Shown here piece by piece: positions 44,600-52,924 of a stretch of 64,000 nt of DNA. Both the position numbers and the translations under genes were made by a program. Position 1 is the stretch's first letter. Every line of letters begins with the position of its first letter. Under the pieces are notes generated by a model. The model did not search any database. It saw nothing but the letters and a program-made list of their open reading frames with translations, and was not told the DNA's origin. Source of the stretch: Jatrophihabitans sp. (GTDB taxonomy: Bacteria > Actinomycetota > Actinomycetes > Mycobacteriales > Jatrophihabitantaceae). The stretch covers positions 1 to 64,000 of the forward strand of contig JAOPUX010000010.1 in NCBI GenBank assembly GCA_025963285.1, written 5' to 3'.

Positions 44600-46531
44600 T
44601 CAGCGAGGGGAGCGGGGCGCGAGTACGAGGACCCGATCACCAGCACCCAGGTGCAATTCGGTGGATTTGGCCGGATTGAGGCAGACGTCGCCGGAGCCCT
44701 GCCGGTAGCCGAGCGCACTCTCTCCGCGGGCAGCCGCGCTGGCCACGATCGAGGCATAGGTAGTGGCGTGGGCCGGTGCGTATGTCGGTGCCGGGCGGAG
44801 TGAGACGAAGCAGCCCTCGACGTCGAAGAGTTCGCGGAAGACGTCCTGCAGGTCCAGCCGCTCGGAGACCTGGGCGATCATCAGGCTGGAGAGTTCGTCG
44901 CTGACGATGAAGTCGTCGACACCAGTGGTCTGGGCGATGTCGACGTTGGCCCGGTCGAGCATCTCGGCGACGAGCCGAGGCCGGCGCGGCGAGTCGGCCC
45001 AGGCCTTGTTCAGGGCCAGCAGCGTGAGCATCGTGCGGGCATCGGCCTGGCTCGCGTTCATCGTGCGGCGGTACCCCAGCACGATCGCCTGGTCGTAGTC
45101 GTGCCCGGTGATCACGCCGACCAGCGAGACCGCGCCGGGCGTCACCTCGTGCACGACCACCTCGCAGTGGTGATGCTCCGGCACGATGACGTCGGCCGCG
45201 GTGAAGACGTTGCGGTCGACGATGACGTCGACGATCGAGCCGTCGGTCAGGAACTGGTCGAGCTCCTCGATCACGGCCGCGCCGAGCGAGCTCCAGCCGA
45301 CCACCGCGATGCGCTGCGGCGGCTCTTCGTAGGCGATGCCGTCGCTGAGCACGATGTCGGTCTCGTCGCGCCAGCCGCTGAAGATCACCGCGTCGTCGTC
45401 CTCGGCGATGGCGATCAGTTCCTCGCCGACCGCGAAGACGTAGTCGGCCGGCGGGTTGAGGTTCACCACGCCGTCGCTGAAGACGCCCATCACGGCCGAC
45501 TTCTCGAAGGCGAGGGCAACTTGCGCGTAGGTGTGGCCGGCCAGCTCCGGGACGGCGGTGAAGTAGATCTCGTCACCGTCGAAGTCGAGCAGGTCGCGGA
45601 ACACGCCGGCCAGGCCCGCCTGGTGGCAGGCCTGGGCGGTGACCTGACTGATCACGCGATCTGCCTGCACGGTGGCGATGCGGTTGTCGGTGAGGCTGCG
45701 CAGCGTCTCGGCGTGTTCGATGCTCTCCAACTCGGCCACGACCCGGATGCGCTCGAAGGTCGGGTCGACGCTGCGCACCGCGAGAACCGACTTCACCACC
45801 GCGGCGTCGCCCTCCTCACCGGCCAGGACGATCACCGACCGTGCCCCGGTGACGTTGACCAGGTGCAGGTCCTCGACGCTGCCCGGGTCGCCGGTGCGGC
45901 ACACCACCCGCGTGGTCTTCGTATCCGGGACGAGCCGGCGCAGCTCGTCCTCCATCTCGTCCTTCGCGCGGTCGGCGAGCACGACGAAGGCCTGCTTCTT
46001 GTGGTTCTCGTTGGCGATCACGAGCTCGGAGAGGATCGTCGGCAGCCGGGGTGACCAGCCGAGCACCAGCGTGTGCCCGGTCTCGAGCACCGCGCTGCGA
46101 CCCTTTCGCAGCTCGCTGATCTGCTGGTCGACGGCCGTGGCGATGAGGCCGATGAGCGACCCGGCCAGGAAGATGCCGGAGAGGGTGACGAGTAGCGAGA
46201 TGATCCGGGTGGGCCACCGCTGGTCGCCGTCCTCACCACCTGAGTCGACGACCCGGATGACCGACTGCCAGAACGCCTCGGGGAAGGACAGCTTGCCCGA
46301 ACCGCCGTTGATGCCCGTGAGCTTGAAGATCGTGAGCAGCGTCGCGGCGATCAGGATGATCGCGAGCATGACCAGGCCGAGATAGCCGATCACGACCAGC
46401 GGACCCCGGGCCAGCGCGAGGTCGAAGCGGTACCGCAGCTTCGAGCCGAAGCCGATCGGCCTCCGCGAGCCGCCTGTCGAGTCCATCGTCGTGGTCTTGG
46501 CCGCAGTGCGGCGTCGCATCTCGTGCTGCAT
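44600..46531 (-). CDS. CASTOR/POLLUX-like ion channel with RCK/TrkA-N domains
   Basis: A membrane protein of about 643 residues. Two or three N-terminal helices (LVVIGYLGLVMLAIILIAATLLTIF and RIISLLVTLSGIFLAGSLIGLIATAV) flank a pore-like loop (FPEAFWQSVIRVVDSGGEDG). Tandem Rossmann-type RCK domains follow, the first opening with GHTLVLGWSPRLPTILSELV and the second with RIAVVGWSSLGAAVIEELDQF. This is the CASTOR/POLLUX architecture known from plant nuclear channels and conserved in actinobacteria, where the ion is probably K+ or Ca2+. AAGG precedes the ATG at 46531; GTG at 46543 is the alternative. A leader with two competing hairpins lies just upstream. Confidence 0.87.
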   Translation of the reverse strand: MQHEMRRRTAAKTTTMDSTGGSRRPIGFGSKLRYRFDLALARGPLVVIGYLGLVMLAIILIAATLLTIFKLTGINGGSGKLSFPEAFWQSVIRVVDSGGEDGDQRWPTRIISLLVTLSGIFLAGSLIGLIATAVDQQISELRKGRSAVLETGHTLVLGWSPRLPTILSELVIANENHKKQAFVVLADRAKDEMEDELRRLVPDTKTTRVVCRTGDPGSVEDLHLVNVTGARSVIVLAGEEGDAAVVKSVLAVRSVDPTFERIRVVAELESIEHAETLRSLTDNRIATVQADRVISQVTAQACHQAGLAGVFRDLLDFDGDEIYFTAVPELAGHTYAQVALAFEKSAVMGVFSDGVVNLNPPADYVFAVGEELIAIAEDDDAVIFSGWRDETDIVLSDGIAYEEPPQRIAVVGWSSLGAAVIEELDQFLTDGSIVDVIVDRNVFTAADVIVPEHHHCEVVVHEVTPGAVSLVGVITGHDYDQAIVLGYRRTMNASQADARTMLTLLALNKAWADSPRRPRLVAEMLDRANVDIAQTTGVDDFIVSDELSSLMIAQVSERLDLQDVFRELFDVEGCFVSLRPAPTYAPAHATTYASIVASAAARGESALGYRQGSGDVCLNPAKSTELHLGAGDRVLVLAPRSPR

Positions 46532-46554
46532 CTGTGCCTTCACTGATCGCCGGC

Positions 46555-46585
46555 CGAGGCCTGGCCTCGCGAGTCCCGCGAGGCC
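46555..46585 (-). promoter_or_regulatory. Leader with two mutually exclusive hairpins before the channel gene
   Basis: On the minus strand the order is GGCCTCGCG, then CGCGAGGCC, then GGCCTCG. The middle segment can pair with the first (perfect 9-bp stem, loop of 5, 46563-46585) or with the third (CGAGGC-CAG-GCCTCG, 46555-46569), but not both. Between this leader and the hairpins at 46698 (46586-46697) I see no other feature. Confidence 0.5.
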
Positions 46586-46697
46586 GCGTCAGATTAGCGT
46601 TATCTCACAGCTCCGGCTCACCATTCTCCGACTCACTCCCTATGTCCCCAGTCAGGCGATTCCCGCGGACTGTGCCGATTACGAGCCACGTCAGTCT

Positions 46698-46863
46698 GAT
46701 CAAGTTGCACTTCCGGGGCCAGAAGCCCGAGAACGCAACTTGATCGCAGACGGCGGGACGGGTTGGGGGCCGCCGAGAGCGTGGACGGGTCTGGCGGGAG
46801 CCCCGAGGAACGAGGGGCGGATGGCTGCGACGGCGGCCCTCAACCCGTCCCGCCGTCGATCAA
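46698..46863. terminator. Compound long-hairpin structure downstream of the long gnd gene
   Basis: Hairpin 1: GATCAAGTTGC (46698-46708) with GCAACTTGATC (46735-46745). Hairpin 2: a 27-bp stem, 46749-46775 with 46831-46857, with one G-U pair; it begins GACGGCGGGACGGGTTG and encloses a smaller GCCCC/GGGGC hairpin. TTGATC (46740-46745) can also pair with GATCAA (46858-46863), extending hairpin 2 at the expense of hairpin 1. The gndA stop codon lies in that last arm. It fills most of the 316-nt gap. Confidence 0.8.
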
Positions 46864-48305
46864 GCAGGGTGCTCGGGCTTACCCTCGCGCGCCCACTCGG
46901 TGTGGAACGCCCCATCCCGATCCACGCGCCGGTAGGTGTGGGCACCGAAGTTGTCGCGCAGGCCTTGGATGAGGGCGGCCGGCAGCCGGTCGCGGCGCAG
47001 GCCGTCGTAGTAGGCAAGCGACGAGGAGAACGCCGGCGTCGGGACGCCCGCAAGCGCGGCCTGCGAGACCACGCGGCGCCAGGCGTCGACGCCGTCGCGG
47101 ACCGCCGAGGCGAAGTACGGGGCGACGAGCAGCGACGGCAGTGCCGGGTCGGCGTCGTAGGCCTCCTTGATGCGGTTGAGGAAGCGGGCGCGAATGATGC
47201 AGCCACCGCGCCAGATCATCGCCATGTCGCCGCGGTTGACGTCCCAGTCGTACTCGGCGCTACCCGCGGAGATGTGGTCGAAGCCCTGCGCGTAGGCCAC
47301 CACCTTCGAGGCGTAGAGGGCCAGCCGGACGTCCTCGATGAAGGCGTCGCGATCGGTGACGCCCAGCGAGTCGACCGCAGAGCCGAAGGCCTCCTGGGCC
47401 GGCTTGCGCTGCTCGATATGGCCCGAGAGGGCGCGGGCGAAGGTCGCCTCGGCAATACCGGTGATCGGGATGCCGAGGTCGAGGGCGCTCTGCACGGTCC
47501 AGCGACCGGTGCCCTTCTGCTCGGCCTCGTCCACCACGATGTCGACGAACGCCGAACCTGTCTCGGCGTCGGTGTGGGAGAGGACGTCGGCGGTGATCTC
47601 GATGAGGAAGGATTCGAGGTCGCCCTCGTTCCAGGTGCGGAAGATGGCGCCGATCTCCGCGGCAGAGGCGCCGATTCCGGTCCGCAGCAGGTCGTAGGCC
47701 TCGGCGATGAGCTGCATGTCGGCGTACTCGATGCCGTTGTGCACCATCTTCACGAAGTGGCCGGCGCCGTCCGGGCCGATGTGCACGCAGCAGGCGGTGC
47801 CGTCGACCTGCGCCGCGATCGAGGTGAAGATCGGTCCGAGTTTCTCGTAGGACTGGGCCGAGCCGCCGGGCATGATCGACGGGCCGAGCAGGGCGCCCTC
47901 CTCGCCGCCGGAGACGCCGCAACCGACGAAGTGGATGCCGTGCTCCTTCAGCGAGGCCTCGCGACGCCGGGTGTCGGCGTAGTGGGCGTTGCCGCAGTCG
48001 ATGATGATGTCGTCGGCGTCGAGCAGCGGGACTAGCTCGTCGATCACCGCGTCGGTGGGGTCGCCGGCCTTCACCATGACGATCACGGCGCGCGGCTTCT
48101 CGAGCGAGGCGACGAAGTCGCTCATCGACTCCGAGCCTACGAAGGTGCCCTCGTCACCGTGGTCCTCGATGAGCGAGCGCATCCGCTCGGGGGAGCGGTT
48201 GTGCACGGCCACCGTGTGCCCGTGCCGGGCGAGGTTGCGGGCCAGGTTCCGACCCATCACGGCCAGTCCGGTCACTCCGATGTTGGCGCTCGCTTCGGTC
48301 GTCAT
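46860..48305 (-). CDS. gndA: 6-phosphogluconate dehydrogenase, long type, probably NADP+-dependent
   Basis: A 481-residue decarboxylating enzyme of the classic long type: NIGVTGLAVMGRNLARNLA, FVGCGVSGGEEGALLGPSIMPGG, the catalytic HNGIEYADMQLIAEAYDLL and the C-terminal SSLAYYDGLRRDRLPAALIQGLRDNFGAHTY. After the second strand it has VHNRSPERM, the NRS pattern that binds the NADP+ phosphate. The start at 48305 (MTTEASANIG) is preceded by TACGTT at 6 nt, so the message is probably leaderless; the upstream open frame is spurious. It gives the cell a second enzyme of different cofactor preference from the short gnd beside pgi. Confidence 0.95.
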   Translation of the reverse strand: MTTEASANIGVTGLAVMGRNLARNLARHGHTVAVHNRSPERMRSLIEDHGDEGTFVGSESMSDFVASLEKPRAVIVMVKAGDPTDAVIDELVPLLDADDIIIDCGNAHYADTRRREASLKEHGIHFVGCGVSGGEEGALLGPSIMPGGSAQSYEKLGPIFTSIAAQVDGTACCVHIGPDGAGHFVKMVHNGIEYADMQLIAEAYDLLRTGIGASAAEIGAIFRTWNEGDLESFLIEITADVLSHTDAETGSAFVDIVVDEAEQKGTGRWTVQSALDLGIPITGIAEATFARALSGHIEQRKPAQEAFGSAVDSLGVTDRDAFIEDVRLALYASKVVAYAQGFDHISAGSAEYDWDVNRGDMAMIWRGGCIIRARFLNRIKEAYDADPALPSLLVAPYFASAVRDGVDAWRRVVSQAALAGVPTPAFSSSLAYYDGLRRDRLPAALIQGLRDNFGAHTYRRVDRDGAFHTEWAREGKPEHPA

Positions 48306-48311
48306 GACTTC

Positions 48312-48317
48312 AACGTA
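48312..48317 (-). promoter_or_regulatory. Leaderless -10 element for the long gnd gene
   Basis: TACGTT on the minus strand, 6 nt before the ATG at 48305. Confidence 0.55.
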
Positions 48318-48415
48318 GTACCCCTTCCCAGCCGACCGCTGGGCGCGTAGTTTGGCGCGTACGGCGGGGGCCGAACGCGGATCACTCGTGATCCCAGACG
48401 CCAGGTGGATGTCCC

Positions 48416-49888
48416 GTGCCCCTCCTCTTCGACACGATCGACGACGCCGTGCACGGCTCGCCGCCGACAGCAGTGGCGCCACTGAAGTGGAGCCCGATCA
48501 ACCACGTCCTGTCCCGCTTCGCCTTCGGCCCGTCGGTCGCGTCCCGCGGCTCGGTCGACCATGCGGGGGTGCAGGCCTGGTACACCGCCCAGGTCGCGCT
48601 GGCCAAGTCGCGGCCGGGGTATGCGGCCGGCCCGTCGGGCATCCGCTCGGCCGCGCCGTACCTGAAGCTGTCGATTCCCGACCTCACCGTCACCATGATC
48701 AACAAGGGTCAGCAGTACGGCTGGGACGCGATGGATCAGCTCGGCGGCGCCACCATCGCACTGCAGATCTGGAGCCCCGCCCAGCTCTACGAGACGCTCG
48801 TCGACTTCTTCTCCAACCACCTCAACGTGCCCAACCACAACGGCGACGTCTGGAACAGCCGGGTCGCCTATGACCGGGACGTGATCCGGGCGCACGCCAC
48901 CGGGTCGTTCACCGACATGCTGCTCGCCTCGGGCCGGCACCCTGCCATGCTGCGCTTCCTGAACCTGGCCGACTCCACCGCCGCCGCGATCAACGAGAAC
49001 TACGGACGGGAGCTGCTCGAGCTGCACACCGTCGGGCTGAACTACACCGAGGCCGATGTGCGCAACGTGGCCAAGATGCTCACCGGCCGCATCGTCGGGC
49101 CGGACGAGCAGTACTTCTACGACCAGATCATCCATCCGACGGGCAAGGTCACGGTGCTCGGCTTCACCCATCCGAACAAGAGCCGGCTGGACGGCGACGC
49201 GGGTGGGGACCAGCTGCTCACGTACCTGGCGCAGCACCCGTTCACCGCCACGCACCTGGCCACCAAGCTCTGCATCCGGTTCGTCTCCGACACGCCGTCG
49301 AGCGCGCTCATCGCCGCCGTGGCCCAGGCCTATCTCGACAACGGCACGCAGATCCTGCCGATGATCGAGACGATCCTGCGCTCGCAGGAGTTCTGGCAGA
49401 GTCGCGGGGCGAAGATTCGCCGGCCGTCGGAGAACCTGGTGGCGACGGTCCGGATCCTCGGCAGCCAGGTGTCGAGCTGGCCAAATGCCCTGAACACGTT
49501 GAGCTGGATGACGGAGTCCCTCGGTGACCGCCCGCTCGACTGGCAGGCGCCGAACGGCTATCCCGACGTCGCCGCCGCCTGGCGCAACGCCGGGTCGATG
49601 CTGCAGTGCTGGTACCTGCAGCTCGGGTTCGCCTCGGGCTGGCCCGACGGCTTCGCGCCGCTCGACAACACGACGCTCTACGGCGGTACGCCCGCCACGA
49701 GCGGGGCGGCGATCGATGCCCTGACCAAGCGGCTGACCGGCATGACGTTCAGCACCTCGCATCGCAGCGCGCTGCAGGGCTTCCTCGCCGAGCCCAGCAC
49801 CACGCCCCTCGCCAACTCCGTCCTGCAGTGGAACCTGGAGCCCCTTGTCGCCCTCATCCTTCACGGACCGCACCATGCCCTCCGCTGA
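48416..49888 (+). CDS. DUF1800-family protein
   Basis: A 490-residue protein of the DUF1800 family, which is almost always paired with DUF1501 in secreted or envelope-associated modules of unknown function. Recognisable segments are HVLSRFAFGPSVASRG near the start, LVDFFSNHLNVPNHNGDVW, NENYGRELLELHTVGLNYTEADVRNVAKMLTGR and the C-terminal PNGYPDVAAAWRNAGSMLQCW. The GTG follows AGGTGG by 7 nt. No signal peptide is evident, so export, if it occurs, may depend on the Tat-bearing partner whose gene overlaps by 14 nt. Confidence 0.9.
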   Translation: MPLLFDTIDDAVHGSPPTAVAPLKWSPINHVLSRFAFGPSVASRGSVDHAGVQAWYTAQVALAKSRPGYAAGPSGIRSAAPYLKLSIPDLTVTMINKGQQYGWDAMDQLGGATIALQIWSPAQLYETLVDFFSNHLNVPNHNGDVWNSRVAYDRDVIRAHATGSFTDMLLASGRHPAMLRFLNLADSTAAAINENYGRELLELHTVGLNYTEADVRNVAKMLTGRIVGPDEQYFYDQIIHPTGKVTVLGFTHPNKSRLDGDAGGDQLLTYLAQHPFTATHLATKLCIRFVSDTPSSALIAAVAQAYLDNGTQILPMIETILRSQEFWQSRGAKIRRPSENLVATVRILGSQVSSWPNALNTLSWMTESLGDRPLDWQAPNGYPDVAAAWRNAGSMLQCWYLQLGFASGWPDGFAPLDNTTLYGGTPATSGAAIDALTKRLTGMTFSTSHRSALQGFLAEPSTTPLANSVLQWNLEPLVALILHGPHHALR

Positions 49889-51185
49889 CGCCGCCTTCGC
49901 CCTGCGCTGCCGCGCCGGTCGTGGGCAGGCCGCGCTCGCGGCCCAGGACGCGGCCTGGGCCGGCGGCAGCTGGACCCGGCGCAGCTTCCTCGCCGGCCTC
50001 GGCATGGTCGGTGTCGCAGCGCTCGGTAGCCAGCTCGTCACGAGCCGCGCCTCCTATGCCACCGGCCCGACGGCAGGCACGACCAACACCCTGGTCGTCG
50101 TCTTCCTGCGCGGTGCCGCTGACGGGCTGCGCATCCTGGTTCCGAACTCGTCGGCGCTGGGACTGGACTACCTCACGACGGTCCGCAACGACCTCCTCCC
50201 GGCGAACCCGCTGCCGCTCAGCAATGGCTGGGCGCTGAACCCGGCGATGGCCCCGCTCGCCAGCACGCTCTGGCAGACCGGCGAGCTGGCCTTCGTGCCG
50301 GCGATGAGCGATGCGGGCATCACCCGCAGCCACTTCCAGGCCCAGCAGTTCCTCGAGGCAGGCGGGGTGATCGGCGCACCCGACGGCTGGCTGGACCGCG
50401 TGCTGGCCCAGGTCGGGCCGGGCACCACGTTCCGAGCAGTCTCGATCGGCGACACCGAGCCCGCCTCCTGTGCCGGCAGCGAGAAGAAGCTGGCGATGCC
50501 GAGCCTGGCCGACTTCACCTTCCCCGGCTGGTCGGGCTGGGTGGCGAGCGCAGAGACGGCCACCGGCCTGCTGTACCGGGGGATGACCGGCCCCCTCGGT
50601 GAGGACGTACCCGACGCCCTCGCCGCACTCGACACCGCGGCGACGATCCGTGCCGGCGCCGGGCCGCAGAACGGGGCCAGCTACCCCGACGGCTCCTTCT
50701 CCGATGCGCTGCGGGACCTGGCCGACACCCTGCGGGCGGAGGTCGGGCTGCAGGTGGCCACCGTCGACGTCGGCGGCTGGGACACCCACACCGACGAGGC
50801 GAACCAGCTCGACGGCCTCCTCGGTTCGGCAGCCGGCTCCCTCGCCGCGTTCATGACCGACCTCGGGCCGGAGCGTCGCAAGCGGGTCACGGTCGTGGTG
50901 ATGACCGAGTTCGGCCGGCGCGTCGAGATGAACGCCAGCAACGGCACGGACCACGGCCACGGCAGCGTCGCGTGGCTGCTCGGCGGCGGCCTGACCCGCA
51001 GCGACGTCTTCGGCTCGTGGACGAAGCTCACCGCAGCCTCGCTGGATCAGGGCGATGTGCCGGGCCTCAACGACCCCTTCGACGTGATGGGGGAGCTGGC
51101 GCAGAAGCGGCTCGGTGTCGGCACGCTGAGCAGCGTCTTCCCCGGCCATACCTACCGCCCGCTGGGGCTGGCGACGACGGTCTGA
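49875..51185 (+). CDS. DUF1501-family protein with Tat signal
   Basis: A 436-residue protein. Residues around 33-60 form a twin-arginine signal (TRRSFLAGLGMVGVAALG), so it should be exported folded. The rest matches DUF1501, an alkaline-phosphatase/sulfatase-like fold: NTLVVVFLRGAADGLRILVP, MSDAGITRSHFQAQQFLE, VDVGGWDTHTDE, and TVVVMTEFGRRVEMNASNGTDHGHGS, which bears probable metal-binding His and Asp. It is coupled to DUF1800 by overlap. The substrate is unknown in any organism I can name. Confidence 0.9.
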   Translation: MPSADAAFALRCRAGRGQAALAAQDAAWAGGSWTRRSFLAGLGMVGVAALGSQLVTSRASYATGPTAGTTNTLVVVFLRGAADGLRILVPNSSALGLDYLTTVRNDLLPANPLPLSNGWALNPAMAPLASTLWQTGELAFVPAMSDAGITRSHFQAQQFLEAGGVIGAPDGWLDRVLAQVGPGTTFRAVSIGDTEPASCAGSEKKLAMPSLADFTFPGWSGWVASAETATGLLYRGMTGPLGEDVPDALAALDTAATIRAGAGPQNGASYPDGSFSDALRDLADTLRAEVGLQVATVDVGGWDTHTDEANQLDGLLGSAAGSLAAFMTDLGPERRKRVTVVVMTEFGRRVEMNASNGTDHGHGSVAWLLGGGLTRSDVFGSWTKLTAASLDQGDVPGLNDPFDVMGELAQKRLGVGTLSSVFPGHTYRPLGLATTV

Positions 51186-51198
51186 GGCCTGCGCCTAG

Positions 51199-51250
51199 TG
51201 ATCAACTCGCTCGTAGGCACGCCAGGGCGTCCGTACGAGCGAGTTGATCA
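51199..51250. terminator. Perfect 17-bp hairpin between convergent genes
   Basis: TGATCAACTCGCTCGTA (51199-51215) pairs perfectly with 51234-51250. The 18-nt loop can itself fold through ACGC/GCGT. It separates the DUF1501 and glyA stop codons. Confidence 0.83.
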
Positions 51251-51256
51251 AGCCGG

Positions 51257-52714
51257 TCAGCCGAGGTCGAGGCCGGGGTAGAGCGGGTTGGCGTCGAGCA
51301 GCTCCGCGGCGGCAGCGTGGGTCTTGGCGGCCACGCCGTCCGCGATCGTGTACTTCGCCTTCGAGGCCCCGCCCGACGGTGCCGGGTTCGGCGTGGTGCC
51401 AGTGAGGACGTCCACGATCAGCTCGGCCGTCTTGTCGAACTCGGCCGCGCCGAAGCCGCGTGAGGTGAGCGCGGGGGTGCCGATCCGGACGCCGCTGGTG
51501 TACCAGGCACCGTTCGGGTCGCGCGGGATCGCATTGCGGTTGGTGACGATGCCCGAGTCGAGCAGCGCCGACTCGGCCTGCCGTCCGGTGAGCCCGAAGC
51601 CCGAGACGTCGAGCAGCACGAGGTGGTTGTCGGTGCCATCGGTGACGAGCCGGACGCCGCGCCTCTTGAGCCCCTCGGCCAGCGTGACGGCGTTGTCGGC
51701 GACGTTCTGGGCGTAGCTCTGGAACAGCGGCGTGCGGGCCTCGGCCAGCGCCACCGCCTTGGCGGCCATCACCTGGCCGAGCGGGCCACCGAGCACCATC
51801 GGGCAGCCCCGGTCGACGGCGTCGGCGTACTCCGGCTGGCAGAGCACCATGCCGCCGCGCGGGCCGCGCAGCGACTTGTGCGTCGTGGTGGTGGTGACGT
51901 GAGCGAAGGGCACCGGGTTGAAGTCACCGGTGAACACCTTGCCGGCCACGAGCCCGGCGAAGTGCGCCATGTCCACCATCAGGGTGGCGCCCACCTCGTC
52001 GGCGATCTCGCGCATCTTGGCGAAGTTCACCCGGCGCGGGTAGGCCGAGTAGCCGGCGATCAGGACGAGCGGCTTGAACTCCTTGGCCTGCGCGCGGACC
52101 TTCTCGTAGTCGAGCAGCTCGGTGGACGGGTCGGTGCCGTAGCTGGCCTGGTGGAACATCTTGCCGCTGATGTTCGGGCGGAAGCCGTGGGTGAGGTGGC
52201 CGCCCGCGTCCAGGCTCATGCCCAGTGCGCGCTGGTCACCGAGGGCGTGGCGCAGGTCCTGCCAGTCCTCATCGGTGAGGTCGTTGACGTGCTTGGCGCC
52301 GGCCTTCTCCAGCGCCGGTGACTCGACGCGGTGGGCCAGGATCGCCCAGAAGGCCACCAGGTTGGCGTCGATGCCGGAGTGCGGCTGGACGTAGGCGTGG
52401 GGGGCGTCGAAGAGCGCCTTGGCGTGGTCGGCCGCGGTCTGCTCGACGGTGTCGATGTTCTGGCATCCGGCGTAGAAGCGGTGTCCGATGGTGCCCTCGG
52501 CGTACTTGTCGCTGAGCCAGCTGCCCATGGTGAGGAGCACGGCCGGGGAGGCGTAGTTCTCGCTCGCGATCAGCTTGAGCGACGCGCGCTGATCGGCGAG
52601 CTCGCTGCGGATCGCGCCGGCGATGGTCGGCTCGACGGCCGCGATCACCTCGAGCGCGCTGCGGTAGGCCGTGGACGCTGCGGCGGCGTCGAAGGGTGCG
52701 GTGTTGGCGGACAT
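51257..52714 (-). CDS. glyA: Serine hydroxymethyltransferase
   Basis: A 485-residue PLP enzyme that converts serine and tetrahydrofolate to glycine and 5,10-methylene-THF. It has [33 protein letters not shown], the cofactor Asp in [13 protein letters not shown] and the Schiff-base Lys in [16 protein letters not shown]. Segment [21 protein letters not shown] is slightly longer than in the E. coli enzyme, as in some actinobacteria. The ATG follows GGAGG by 7 nt. The gene is preceded by a ZTP riboswitch. A very long open frame continuing upstream on this strand is a shadow. Confidence 0.96.
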   Translation of the reverse strand: MSANTAPFDAAAASTAYRSALEVIAAVEPTIAGAIRSELADQRASLKLIASENYASPAVLLTMGSWLSDKYAEGTIGHRFYAGCQNIDTVEQTAADHAKALFDAPHAYVQPHSGIDANLVAFWAILAHRVESPALEKAGAKHVNDLTDEDWQDLRHALGDQRALGMSLDAGGHLTHGFRPNISGKMFHQASYGTDPSTELLDYEKVRAQAKEFKPLVLIAGYSAYPRRVNFAKMREIADEVGATLMVDMAHFAGLVAGKVFTGDFNPVPFAHVTTTTTHKSLRGPRGGMVLCQPEYADAVDRGCPMVLGGPLGQVMAAKAVALAEARTPLFQSYAQNVADNAVTLAEGLKRRGVRLVTDGTDNHLVLLDVSGFGLTGRQAESALLDSGIVTNRNAIPRDPNGAWYTSGVRIGTPALTSRGFGAAEFDKTAELIVDVLTGTTPNPAPSGGASKAKYTIADGVAAKTHAAAAELLDANPLYPGLDLG

Positions 52715-52748
52715 GTGGGTGCCTCCAGGGAATGAAGAAGGTGAACCC
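52715..52748 (-). promoter_or_regulatory. Putative translational switch of the glyA riboswitch
   Basis: After the aptamer, TGGGT can pair with ACCCA just before the ATG, and CCTTC with the ribosome site GGAGG. In that fold the ribosome site is hidden. The same CCTGGG is part of the conserved 3' aptamer block, so ligand binding would free the site. This is a hand-drawn inference. Confidence 0.45.
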
Positions 52749-52822
52749 AGGCGCGCGGCAGGTGGTGCTGAGCCGCTCCCCGGTGGTTGGAACCACCTTA
52801 CGAACACGCCAGTCACGGCTCG
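52744..52822 (-). ncRNA. ZTP (pfl) riboswitch controlling glyA
   Basis: On the minus strand all conserved blocks of the pfl motif occur in order: GAGCCGUGACUGGCG at the 5' end, a GGUGG/CCACC hairpin, ACCGGGGAGCGGCUC (its CGGCUC closing P1 with GAGCCG), and GCCGCGCGCCUGGG at the 3' end, whose CGCC can form the pseudoknot with GGCG. The class senses ZMP/ZTP, which accumulate when folate one-carbon units are short, and switches on genes such as glyA. It ends 29 nt before the glyA ATG. Confidence 0.93.
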
Positions 52823-52827
52823 TGAAG

Positions 52828-52833
52828 AGGATA
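52828..52833 (-). promoter_or_regulatory. glyA -10 element
   Basis: TATCCT on the minus strand ends 5 nt before the first conserved base of the riboswitch (GAGCC...), so the transcript would begin at the base of P1. Confidence 0.6.
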
Positions 52834-52912
52834 GCTGGTCGCGCCCTTCCGTCGAGCGGTTCCGTCGCTCACAACCAGACCGGAGAGTGCAGCGAGAATT
52901 AGTAGGTCGTCC

Positions 52913-52918
52913 TAGTAT
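52913..52918 (+). promoter_or_regulatory. Leaderless -10 element for acyl-CoA dehydrogenase
   Basis: TAGTAT, 6 nt before the ATG at 52925; no ribosome site. Confidence 0.6.
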
Positions 52919-52924
52919 CGACGT

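Noticed and set aside
52744..52822. Glycine or THF riboswitch before glyA
   Set aside because: The conserved blocks match the ZTP/pfl class in order and pairing; no glycine-aptamer tandem or THF core is seen.
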